A stretch of DNA of 64,000 nucleotides from Symsagittifera roscoffensis (lineage: Eukaryota; Xenacoelomorpha; Acoela; Convolutidae): positions 20,192,914 through 20,256,913 of the forward strand of contig NC_087068.1 of the NCBI RefSeq assembly GCF_963678635.1, written 5' to 3'. The position numbers were made by a program, and so were the translations under genes. The notes under the pieces were generated by a model, which was not told the DNA's origin, searched no databases, and worked only from the letters and a program-made list of their open reading frames with translations. Shown here in pieces: positions 11,197 through 21,576 of this stretch. The stretch's first letter is position 1; the number at the start of each line of letters is the position of its first letter.

Positions 11197-13702
11197 ATGA
11201 GCCACAGCCACACTCAAAGTGACGATAGTCCAGATGACGACGACATTTACCCCTTCCTCGTAGATGCACCCGATAATAGAGGGCAGCATGACTTTTGCAA
11301 GAATTTACTCCTAAATTTGTGTGAACCCGGAATCAGCCCATGCAAAACAGAATTCCCAGATGTAAAAATCAAAAGACAAATTATAGACATTATCTGAAAG
11401 ATATATGTAATTTAACACAACAATACGGAATCTACACCATAGAATTCAGCACACCAAATCCGAATCACCGCAAACATGTAATTCAAACAGACGATCTTGA
11501 CTTAGAATTTTCAAAATTATTCTTAGAATATATTAAAAGCGTACAATATCATAACTCACAAAGAGCAAACTCCATAATTACCAACGAAGTTTTTGCAATA
11601 TTAGAAAAAACAGAAATTCCAAATATCTCACCAATGAGACATCCAAACATACAAAAGTACGACATGAAATCACATTATTTTCAACTTTCCTTCATATAAT
11701 CAAAGAAAATTTCACTAAAGACGAAGTTTCACAACATACAAAACATGACTTACAAAAAATTTTGGCATGGTTTATAATAGATTATTTCACACATAATATA
11801 GACTTAATTTCACAAGCAAGAAAAAAATTTCAGACCTCAAAATTTAAACGATGATACTGCCATCACAGAACCGTCAGACTACGTTTGGGACCCCGAATGG
11901 TCTCATCATGCATTTATAAATATCCCACAATCAATCTCAAGTCAAGCAATAAGTACAATATCTTATCAAAGAGATTATGTGAGAGTAGTACCACTAACTA
12001 TTGATGCAACACCATTAAACTACAATACATTTTACCTGATACGCGAAACAACAGTTTAAATTCAACAGCCATACACAATGAAAACCTTAATGGAACTAGG
12101 AATCTTACACAACAAGATATCCAAACACCATCACACTTTATAAATGAAGAAATCGTCCAAACAACAACAACTACACAACAAAGCATTTCACCGATACGTC
12201 CAAATTTAACAACACCAAAAAATACACACACTTCACTAGCACACGTAACCTTACAATCAACCGTTAAACCCTCGGTTGCTCCAAAATATTCACAAATGGA
12301 TTATCAAACATATAGACCTATGACAGTACCGTCAAAAACACGAAGAACGTTCACAAGAAACACTTTTGCAGAACACAATTATAATTACGCACATTCATCA
12401 AAAACAAACTATCCCCCACGAAAAACTAATAATAATCATGTAAGATCTCGATATTGGGATAACCCAATGACAACAACCAACTCAGTAAATTTTCAAACTA
12501 ATTCACATCCTCCACAGGATCGTAGTGAAAAATATCCATTTTTTCAACAAAATAAAAATAAAAAGCAAGCACCTCATCATACAGATTACTTATCATCTGA
12601 TGATGATTATTTACAACCAGATATTTTTGCACCATATACTCAAGAATATCGCGGACAAGGAGTGCAAAAACCATATACTTATCATAGAATTTTTTCTCCA
12701 AATCCAACAGATACACAAAATCAACAGCCTATACAAATGCAAAATCCAACTAATACACAATCTTTTCAACCAATTCAGCCACAAAACCCAATGATCACAC
12801 ACTGGTATCAACCAACTCAAATGCAAAATGAAATACCACTCCCATATTACCTTCAACAACACGAAATAACAAAAAATCAACTTTCAAATTTTTCACAAAT
12901 GCCAAATGCCGCAGAATCACTACAAATGACAATGAATCCATACCGTATGGGTGGACCATCAATAACATCAAACAAACCATTAATGGTATTCACAGAAACA
13001 GACCCTGAATATTCTGTAGAAGGTTATTTAAATGCAGTAACAGCAAATTTAATATTAAATATAGGACCTGAACCAACTAATACACCACTACATCAAAATT
13101 GGATACATCGACGCACAGCGTTGATACAAACAACCTTAGATGGCGCAGCCCAAAAATGGTTTTCAGTATTACCTATAGAAATAAAATCAAATAGGAAAAG
13201 ATTTACACAAGAATTTTCAAAAGTGTTTGACTCCGAAAGAAATAAACAACACCAAAGAGTTTTATGTAATGAAATTCGCAGATTACCAAATGAAACCATC
13301 AAACAATTAGCAGTACGCATCGAAACACTAGTTCGAAAAGCATATTGATTAAATACACATGACTATAAAAACACAAAAATGACAGAAATTTTAATGATGA
13401 CCTTAACACCTCAATTAAGGAAAATAGCAATAAAAAAAGGAGCATCTCATCCTTCCTCAATTCGAGAACCCGATTTAGATTTTCGAAAACTAGTAGACAA
13501 ACTAGAGCAAGCGGAAATCACAATGAAACTTGAAGAAACAGATAATCTGAAACTACAACATGTTAATCGAATCGAAACAAATACCACAAATATCAATAAC
13601 ATACAGGAATCAGATACAGACCTCGTTGAAAAAATCACTGAAATACTAAATATTTATGAAAAACACCCAAATTTTAAAGGCAAACCATCTTTCAACAAAT
13701 GA
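11197..13702 (+). pseudogene. gag: gag: matrix/capsid region, interrupted
   Basis: Gag would form the particle shell of the element. The first Met used here is 11,197 (MSHSHTQSDD). From there the frame is open but changes four times: near 11,394, in a T run near 11,678-11,681, in an A run at 11,821-11,827 and in a T run at 12,030-12,033. It then stays in one frame from about 12,056. A Q/N/P-rich stretch covers 12,300-12,900. The likely capsid domain lies at 12,960-13,600. Within it, TLDGAAQKWFSVLP and a region resembling the retroviral major homology region (EIRRLPNETIKQLA) are seen. TGA at 13,346-13,348 breaks the capsid, and TGA at 13,700-13,702 sits just before the zinc knuckle. The flanks of each stop clearly continue the same protein. 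Confidence 0.75.
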
Positions 13703-15154
13703 TGTAATTATTGCCGACGATACGGACATATTATTTCTGAATGTAGACAAAAGCAACAGGATAACCAAAACAAACCTCAAAAATATAAAGAACCAAATAA
13801 ATCATTCTATCAATATATGAAGAAAGATCAAAATCTACCAAATAAAAATGTATACAGCAACAACAGTTCAGGAAAACCACTTCCGAACAATACTAATTAT
13901 ACAAGGAATCAATCACCATATAACTCAAGTTATAGAGGAAGATCACCAGAACGAAGAAATACACAGAATTCTTCACAAAATCATTATAATCGACCAAATA
14001 GTCAAAATAACTACTCCAGATCAAATTCATATACAACACAATTTGTTTCTAGATCCAATTCCCAATCAAACACAAGAAATAAATACTATCCAAACAATCA
14101 ATCACGAAACTCATCATATAACAGAAACAGAAACTATTCAAATAATCGAAATAGAAGTTATTCGAACAATCGAAATCAGAATTACCCGAACAATCGATCA
14201 AGAAATAACTCATATAACAGATCATACTATCACAGATCAAACGACAATTATCAAAACAGATCACGAAATAATTCACAAAATCGACATTCAAGTTATAATA
14301 ATCGATATAGAAATTATTCTCAATCACCACATAGAAATAATAACCATTATAATAATTCTAAACATCGCTACAGAAGTAGTACACCCAAACATCAAAGACA
14401 TATTAATCAAGTACAATCAAATGAAGAAACAACATCAGACCCCCCAGGTATTGACGACACAGGAAATAACGAACTACAACTAAATCAAATAAACTGTGGA
14501 TCATCGGACGCAGAAAGTGATACAGAAAACACTATCTCTATAAATATGATAGCAGTCAAAAACGACTACGAACCTATTATATACGAACAACCTTTTACAT
14601 CACATATATCTGAAAATCAATTGGAACTTCTTCATAATTATTATATTGAACCCATGCATACTACACAAATAGCACAAGAGATTAACGAAATTAACACCGT
14701 AAATAAACCCAATGAAAATGACAAAACAAAATGCTTGAATACAAATCACATCTACCAAAATGTACAAAAAGAACAACCCAAAGAAAAAATTTGGACAATA
14801 CCATTTCTTTTAGAAAGTCCAAGAAACAAAGAATTTCAACCACCAGATCTTGAAATTGATTTTTTAAATGATTCAGGAGCAGAATCAAACATAATTAAAA
14901 TTCCCACATGGATTGAAATCAAAACATTACACCCAAAATTAACGCCTCTTGCAACCTCCAGTAAACTAGCAACAGCACAAGGATCAACATTAGTAAACTA
15001 TGGAAAAGTTCAATTATTTCTTCTCCCCACAAGAACAATGGAGCAAAATAAAATTTTAAACAAGCCATTTAAACAAATATTTCATATCACTGATATTAAA
15101 CACAATATCATTTGAATACCATTTATCTCGAAATATATACCAACAATCAACATC
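13703..15154 (+). pseudogene. Nucleocapsid zinc knuckle, N/R/S/Y-rich linker and protease
   Basis: This continues the gag frame. A single CCHC zinc knuckle (CNYCRRYGHIISEC, C-x2-C-x4-H-x4-C, 13,703-13,744) would bind genomic RNA. A linker of about 190 residues (13,830-14,400) follows, made almost entirely of Asn, Arg, Ser, Tyr and Gln in short near-repeats such as NNRNRSYSNN. The aspartic protease follows at about 14,850-15,150, with active-site triplet D-S-G in NDSGAES near 14,870. TGA at 15,113-15,115 interrupts the end of the protease. Alternative: the linker may belong functionally to Gag as an RNA-condensing tail. No separate pol start is visible, so Gag and Pol were probably one polyprotein. 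Confidence 0.75.
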
Positions 15155-17482
15155 TTGAATAGTAAAATACTAATCAGAGATAAGTACACAAAAACAAAAA
15201 AAAATACAGCTCTAAGATTTTTTCAAAGATTAAACAAACAACCACCATTCTTTTCAAAATTTTATCCAATTTATAACCAACAACGGAAACACCTGAAACC
15301 ACTATCAGGAAATATATATAACTTTTCAATAAAACAAGTTCACCAATATGATAAAAATCAAAATAAACAACAACTCTTTATGTCAGACTTTGAATTCAAA
15401 CCTATCCATAAGTTTTTCAAAATCACAATTTCATCCATAAAATATTTGAAAAATACGAATTTAGACACAATTTCGTTACATGTATATAATAATACACCGT
15501 ATCAAGTAACATTACCCTTAGGACTTTTAGGATATTGCGAAACAAACGCTACAATATCACCAATGCATGAAAAAGCATACCGCGTAAATAATAAACTCCA
15601 ATTATTAGATATTTGTCAATCCACAATTCTTAACGAAGAACTATCCATAAATAATATAATAAGTAATGAAAAAACAAATACAGATTATTTCACAAAAACC
15701 CCATATTTCAAATCTACATTCAACATAAAAAACTATACAGAGGATCAACAGAAGTTTTTAACAATGTTTAACTTCCAACATTCACAAATAACACAAGACG
15801 AATTTGATAAGTTAGCCAAACAGCTAATAAAATATTCATCAGTCTATGCAACATCCAAATTTGATGTTGGAAAAATTAGTTCATCACTACATCTCCCGTT
15901 AAAACCTGACGCAGTTTTCAAAAAACAAAGAGCAAGTAAAGTACCAATTCATTTACACGATAAAGTAAACAGATTACTCGATATTCTAGAGCAATATAAA
16001 ATTATCTCACCGGTAAACAAAGAAGAACAACCAAAAGGTAACACATTTATTAACCCTGTTATCATCCTAGCAAAAGGAGAATCATTGAAAATAGTTTTAG
16101 ACGCTATATATCCCAATTCACTAATAGACGAATCAAAATGCAATTGGGTTATTGAACCAATACAAGTTATTTTAACAAAAATAAACGGAAAATACTTTAC
16201 AACCGCAGATATGAATAGCGCATACAATCAAATGCCACTAGATGAACAATCACGACGTTTAACACAATTTGTTATTGGAAATCAACAATATGAATTCAAC
16301 CGCCTATTCTATGGAATATCCATAGGACCAGCAGCATTTTCAGCTTTTATGAGTAAAATTTTTAGACCACTAATACTTAAGAAAAACGCAATCACCTATT
16401 TAGACGATGTTTTTATGCAATCACAGACAAAAGAAGAAATGTTTACAGTTTTAGAACACTATCACAAAATACTTCAGAACGAAAATCTGAAGGCCGCCCC
16501 CGATAAATCACACTTCTTTTTAACACGAGTTAAATTTTTAGGACATAATATAGAAAGAAAGACAATAACCCCATTAAAATCACGCATTAATGCTATTCAA
16601 AAACTTCAACCACCAACAAACAAAAAGAAAATCCAAGAATTCCTTGGAATGTTGAACTTTTTAAGCAAATACGTTTATAAAATGCAATTATATTTAAGAC
16701 CATTCTATAATATCCTCAGACAACAAAATAATTATGAATGGAATACAGAACATCAAACACGATTTGAAGAAATTAAAAAAATTTTAACTGAACAAATTTC
16801 AAACACAATTCCAGATCCAAATCAACCATTCTATGCAATGTGCGATGCTTCAAATTTTGGCATCGGCGCAGCATTATTACAATCACACAATGGTACAAAT
16901 AAAATGAACCTTATATCAGCAAATTCTCGATTATTCACTCAAGCAGAGCCACGACTCTCAACTTTAATGAGAGAATGTACAGCTATAATTTATACACTTA
17001 CAGAATAAGAATTTCTGATACTTGGATCAAAACATCCAACAGTTCTATTCACAGATCACAAACCAATCATTTTTCTCTTAACACAAAAGTCAAACCCAAA
17101 TCACCGAGTTTATAGATTTCAATTAATTCTAATGAAATTTCCAAACTTACATATAGTTTGGACAGCAGGAAAGAATCTTGCATTACCAGATACATTAAGT
17201 CGAAATACACCACCTGAATTACTTACACGAAAAACTACAGTTGAAATACCCAAGAATAAAAAATATTACCTCGCAGAAAACGAAACATCACCCCGACTAG
17301 AATGCAAATATGCAGTAAAAACTGACATTGAACAATCACAGATAAATAACCTACAACACTTCCCACTTTACTTAGATTGCCAAAATAACCACTACGAAGT
17401 TGATCTGCTTGGAACATCAACTTTCAAACCAATCCCATACTCACAATGGATAAAAAATAACACCCAACAAAAAAGAGTATAA
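15155..17482 (+). pseudogene. pol: pol: reverse transcriptase and RNase H
   Basis: This part copies the element's RNA into DNA. The palm begins around 15,900. NPVIILAKGE is followed by the first catalytic Asp in ADMNSAYNQM near 16,208. The second motif is YLDDVFM, with its YLDD box near 16,399-16,410. LGHNIERKTITPLKSRI is the usual motif after the thumb. RNase H follows, with CDASNFGIGAALL near 16,844 and FTDHKP near 17,053. TAA at 17,006-17,008 interrupts RNase H, with matching sequence resuming at once in the same frame. A further TAA ends this open stretch at 17,480-17,482. Domain order RT-RH-IN and the motif spellings indicate Ty3/Gypsy rather than Bel/Pao or Copia. Catalytic residues that can be seen are intact. 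Confidence 0.88.
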
Positions 17483-19431
17483 CAACACTCGCATAAAAAA
17501 GACCTTTTTCCGTTAATTGAAAAAGAAAATTTAACTGATAAAATAAATTTATCAGGACCACAAACAAATGATTCAAAATAAACAATAAATCAAGTTTTTG
17601 ACCTCCATGACCCACTTGACACAATTCCTTTATCTAAATTAGAAATTGAAAACATTTTTCTCCCCCCAACAGATAAAATTACAATTAATACCTTGAAACA
17701 ATATCAAAATTTTGACCCAGTAATTAGACAACTAAAATCATGGCACAAATACAAAACTAAACCCGTAAAAGCAGATACCACAATTTTAGGAAATAAAACA
17801 CTCCTCCGATATTTTCGAAAATTTAATAATACAACAATTAATGAAAACACAGACCTCCTAGAATACCAATTAAATGAATCTACAGTTCCCTGTCTACCTT
17901 TAAGTATGATTCTCATAGCTTTTAACATTTCACATACACAAAACATTAAAGGACACTCTGGATCAGAAAAAAACATATTCAAATTTTATAACAAAATTTC
18001 TATTTCCCAAATGCACCATTTTGGATAAAAGTACTATGCAATGATTGTATAGTATGTCAGCTAAATAAACCTTATCCAAATCAAAAACAAATAGCACAAA
18101 AACAAGATTTTAAAGGACAAAGTTTGTACTTTAACCACCGTATTTCATTTGATACAAAAGGACCAATTTCACCCTCATCCGAAGGAAACCCCTACATTAT
18201 GGTAATTGTTGACGCGTTTACACATTATGTAGCACTTAACCCAGTACCACATTGTAACGCTTATTACGCTTACACAACACTTTATGAACACTGGATAGCC
18301 AAGTTCGGATTACCCGAAATTTTAGTTACAGACAACGGTAAAGAATTCATAAATAATGAAATCATCACATTATGTCATTTATATAACATTAAGCACAAAC
18401 CACGTACATCTCATGCACCTTGGACAAACGGCTTAGTCGAAGGTATGAACCGTTCACTACAAGAATATCTTAGATGTATCATCAATGGAAATGATACAAG
18501 ATACACCGAATGGTCACCAGAAGTAAAATTATTTCCCTTAGCATATAATTCACAAATTACGACAAATCTAGGAATGTCACCATATGAAATGGTTTTTAAT
18601 CAAAAGCCACGTAAACCAATTATGTTTACAGCAAACTCTCATAAAAATGCACAAGGTCATTGTCAACCGAATAAAGACTCAATTTGTTATAACCTACCTT
18701 TACACACACATGATGAAGATCATTTTCATCACCCACAAATTCTTAAATTAGCCTCCGGTACACACACCGAATGGATTTTAAATAGAGATAAAAAACACAA
18801 TGAAATTTCCCAAAAAGTAACAAAAAAGTTGTTACAAAGGCAAAACATTAACGAGCAAATAAATTCACGCTTTACACCAGCCTCCGATTTGAAAATTGGA
18901 ACATTTGTTTTAATACCTTATTTTAATACTCAAAAAGGAATTTCTAAAAAATTACAACCCCTTCGTAAAGGACCATACCAAATAATTGCAAAACCCACTG
19001 ACGTAACATATAAAATCACCGACTCAGACCAAAAAGAAATTGTTCAACATCGAAACAATCTATTACCTTATTACCCAAAAGAATACGCACTACGCGATCT
19101 AACTCAGTTATATTCTTTCACAGGTTTAAAAATTATTCAAAATCACCCACATACGGAAAAGGAAACAAAAGAACAAAATGATATTCACCTCGAAAAACAA
19201 AATAAAAAATCAACTACAACGAAAAACAATACAAAAAAGCTAGATCAAAATATACCTCAAAAAGAAAGAAAAAATAGAAAAATGACAGAAAAAATTATAC
19301 CCCAAGAACAATTAGAGAAATCAGAACATAGAGAGTCATCACGACTTAGAAATCAACCACGCAAAAACTACAAAACATTCATTCCACAATCTAAAATATT
19401 AAAGAAAGTTGAATTTCAAAAACAACTTTAA
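17483..19431 (+). pseudogene. pol: pol: integrase and carboxy tail
   Basis: The integrase would insert the DNA copy into the genome. The frame continues from RNase H and contains TAA at 17,579-17,581. The zinc-binding HHCC segment spans about 17,930-18,045 (two His around NISHTQNIKGH, then CNDCIVC). One frame change occurs inside it at an A run near 17,990. The catalytic D-D-E core follows: FDTKGP near 18,148, VTDNGKEF near 18,327 and NGLVEGMN near 18,427, all three acidic residues present. A carboxy domain with LRKGPYQIIAKP near 18,962 matches the GPY/F-type module that often influences target choice. The tail is Lys/Gln/Glu-rich and ends at TAA 19,429. Overall it is typical of Ty3/Gypsy integrases except for the breaks. 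Confidence 0.88.
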
Positions 19432-20251
19432 TTTTACAATTAATAATCTTTGTACCTCGGAAACATTTTAAACTTTCATTTTTCAAAAAAACATGCTGAC
19501 AAACACGCAGCAATTTTAGTTCAAAATTAGCCAATAAGATTCATTCAATCCGTCACCTTCTATAACTCTAACACAAACCAATTAGACGAAAGATATTAAA
19601 CTCCAGGCATATCTATAACTATAACTTTACGACCTCCAGGTCAAAAATAAGCAAACCACTCCAACTTGACAACTAAAATAAATACCACCATAATATCATA
19701 ACCCTCCCTTATCTAATAACGCAAAGATCAACAATATTTCCCCAACTCAGACCTCAAAAACCCCCCAAACAAAAATGTTAAATTAGCCTAAAGTAAGAGA
19801 ACGACCATATTAAATTAGCCTAAAGTATAAAAATTTCAAAATACCCCAGATCACTTGACAAATAAATATAAAGTAAAAGAAGACCTCCCGAAAACCATAA
19901 AATTCGCCCCCAACAATTTTTCACAAAACTCAACCCACTTGTCAAAAAACCAATAAATAATTCGACCACACTTGAAAATTGCCCCAAACACCAAAAAATA
20001 TTCGATCAAGAAGCCATTTCTTAAATGCTCTTCTCTCCATCAGTCAACATAATTCTCAACACTTTCATAAACTTTTTAACAATATTTAAACCTTTATTCA
20101 TATTTCTTTTTGATACCTTTGAAGCTTTTGTAATAATCTTAATCTTTTTTTGCAATATTTTTTAAATTTTCTATTCCATATTTGAACTATACCTCCAACT
20201 TTCAAAAGCCATTGACCATATTCACAGGTACGAGACACAAAACGTATCTAA
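19432..20251 (+). other. Non-coding spacer between pol and the membrane ORF
   Basis: About 820 bp has no sustained frame but keeps the A-rich, G-poor composition of the element. It contains a direct repeat, ttaaattagcctaaagta, at about 19,788 and 19,810. It ends in a pyrimidine-rich tract and a cacag/gtacg splice-like sequence near 20,226. This would be a sensible place for an acceptor or promoter serving the downstream ORFs, but the sequence does not prove it. Confidence 0.45.
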
Positions 20252-20440
20252 ATGATACGAACCATTTTTAGTAGAACAGATATTTTTTTACTATTTGTAA
20301 TTTTTATAACATTTTTATCATCCCTCATCTTGACAATATGCAAATGTATAAAGAAGGCAGTCATAACATTCGCCTTAGCAACAATCCTTTTAATTCTTTT
20401 TCTAGAAGAATACTACAATAAACATAATTTTTTTCACTAA
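20252..20440 (+). CDS. Small two-span membrane protein ORF
   Basis: The frame is a 62-residue ATG ORF starting MIRTIFSRTD. It has two strongly hydrophobic segments (residues about 11-30, IFLLFVIFITFLSS, and 36-52, AVITFALATILLILF), separated by a short basic, Cys-containing loop (TICKCIKKA). It probably spans a membrane twice. The stop follows a run of seven T at 20,428-20,434. The next frame, open from 20,428, carries a long proline-rich protein, so this may be the membrane anchor of one larger product made by frameshifting or broken by a single-base change. No family recognised. Confidence 0.5.
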   Translation: MIRTIFSRTDIFLLFVIFITFLSSLILTICKCIKKAVITFALATILLILFLEEYYNKHNFFH

Positions 20441-21576
20441 AAGAAATCAATAAAAAACCCTCAAAAATTGCTAACCAACAATCACACAGTCAGTCTTCAC
20501 CGACATCATCCCAAAAAAACCCAACACCACCTACAACTACCCAAAACCCCCAAACATCTACACGAATTTCTTTCCAAGATAACCCATATACCTTTGAAGA
20601 ACGACACGCTCGCTTATCTGAACCACTAGAACAAGTTCAGCGACAAGCACCTCTAAGTGAACCAACATATAACTTGTACCCAACACTACCACAAGAATTA
20701 AGTAGAATACGAAATCTTAGTCAAAATCAAAATACAGTTGAAATAAATAGACAAATTATACATCAACGACGAAACAGAAATTTTCAAACCCCCCGAGTTC
20801 ATTTTGATATACCCCAATCCCCATCACCAAGTACTCCGGAAAACCCAATTAGCATACTACCGGAAACCCCTACGCTTCTTTCACAACGTAGCACTTCAAG
20901 TCTACCCTCAGATTACTTAGGTTCAACATCTGAACAAATACAAGAAAATCCCTTTAACCCACCAAACCAAACATCACGACTACCATATTGGACCACACAA
21001 TCATTCACACAAGGTGAACCCAATTTAATAAATGATCCAATAGATATTTCTACCGATACAACAACATCATCATCACTACCAGAAACAATATCACTACCAT
21101 CAACACCATCAATAAGCCAAATTTCACCGACACCTTTTCCTTTAAATTTCCCAAATAATCTCGACGCTAGATATCGAGAACAATCATCAACAAATATCCC
21201 TTTAAGATTAGACTGGAATACATTCACAGCACCCCCACCATTATTTGGACAGCACCCAGAAAATAACCGACTCCACAACTCGGCACTTAATAGATTACAA
21301 TATAGACAAGATATCCACGAAGACATTCGTGACCATAACATCCAAATACTCCAACAAAATAGTCTAAAATTAAAATTTGAAATCACGGTTAAACTAAACA
21401 ACATTGCTCAACATCCTTACCCATTAAACCCACCAAATATTACAGCTCAATCGCTACCACCACCATTTATAACATCTGAAGTAATATATAAATACGATAG
21501 CTATACCAAAAAGACAATTGGTTACATCACATTTTATAACCCATACTCAGGATTTTCATACACATGTATATTCTAA
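20428..21576 (+). CDS. Proline/serine-rich ORF upstream of env
   Basis: The frame is open from 20,428 to the stop at 21,574-21,576, about 380 codons, with no good ATG near its start. It probably depends on the preceding membrane ORF for initiation, or on splicing. The product is rich in Pro, Ser, Thr and Gln for about 250 residues (for example IPQSPSPSTPENPIS). It then becomes more structured, with an LKLKFEITVKLN strand-like stretch, ending in YNPYSGFSYTCIF. It overlaps the env start by 13 bases. No known family is recognised. Because it lies between pol and env and may have a membrane anchor, an accessory or matrix-like role is possible, but that is inference. Confidence 0.5.
   Translation, partial: FFSLKEINKKPSKIANQQSHSQSSPTSSQKNPTPPTTTQNPQTSTRISFQDNPYTFEERHARLSEPLEQVQRQAPLSEPTYNLYPTLPQELSRIRNLSQNQNTVEINRQIIHQRRNRNFQTPRVHFDIPQSPSPSTPENPISILPETPTLLSQRSTSSLPSDYLGSTSEQIQENPFNPPNQTSRLPYWTTQSFTQGEPNLINDPIDISTDTTTSSSLPETISLPSTPSISQISPTPFPLNFPNNLDARYREQSSTNIPLRLDWNTFTAPPPLFGQHPENNRLHNSALNRLQYRQDIHEDIRDHNIQILQQNSLKLKFEITVKLNNIAQHPYPLNPPNITAQSLPPPFITSEVIYKYDSYTKKTIGYITFYNPYSGFSYTCIF

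Larger units (their letters stand above)
6531..11249. repeat. Tandem duplication of 2.36 kb
   Basis: Unit 1 (6,531-8,889) and unit 2 (8,890-11,249) are nearly identical head-to-tail copies. Each holds 222 bp of the LINE flank, the 1.8-kb terminal repeat of the retroelement and the start of its internal region. Only scattered substitutions and single-base indels separate them. Because flanking LINE sequence is included, the duplication arose after the retroelement inserted, by DNA duplication, and not by a second insertion. The junction is gacgacattta joined to aactacttatg. Confidence 0.9.

Noticed and set aside
13848-14483. A 211-codon + strand frame overlapping the N/R/S/Y-rich linker.
   Set aside because: It is an alternative frame of a low-complexity repeat (Ile/Thr/His-rich). 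The real frame is the one that connects the zinc knuckle and protease.
15155-17008. Treating the in-frame TGA and TAA codons as reassigned sense codons.
   Set aside because: The host genes here end with TGA, TAG and TAA as normal stops, and mutation in A-ending codons explains the stops simply.
20913-21404. A 163-codon minus-strand frame opposite the proline-rich ORF.
   Set aside because: It is the mirror of a biased coding sequence: its composition is explained by the complement of Pro/Ser/Thr codons, and it shows no domain.
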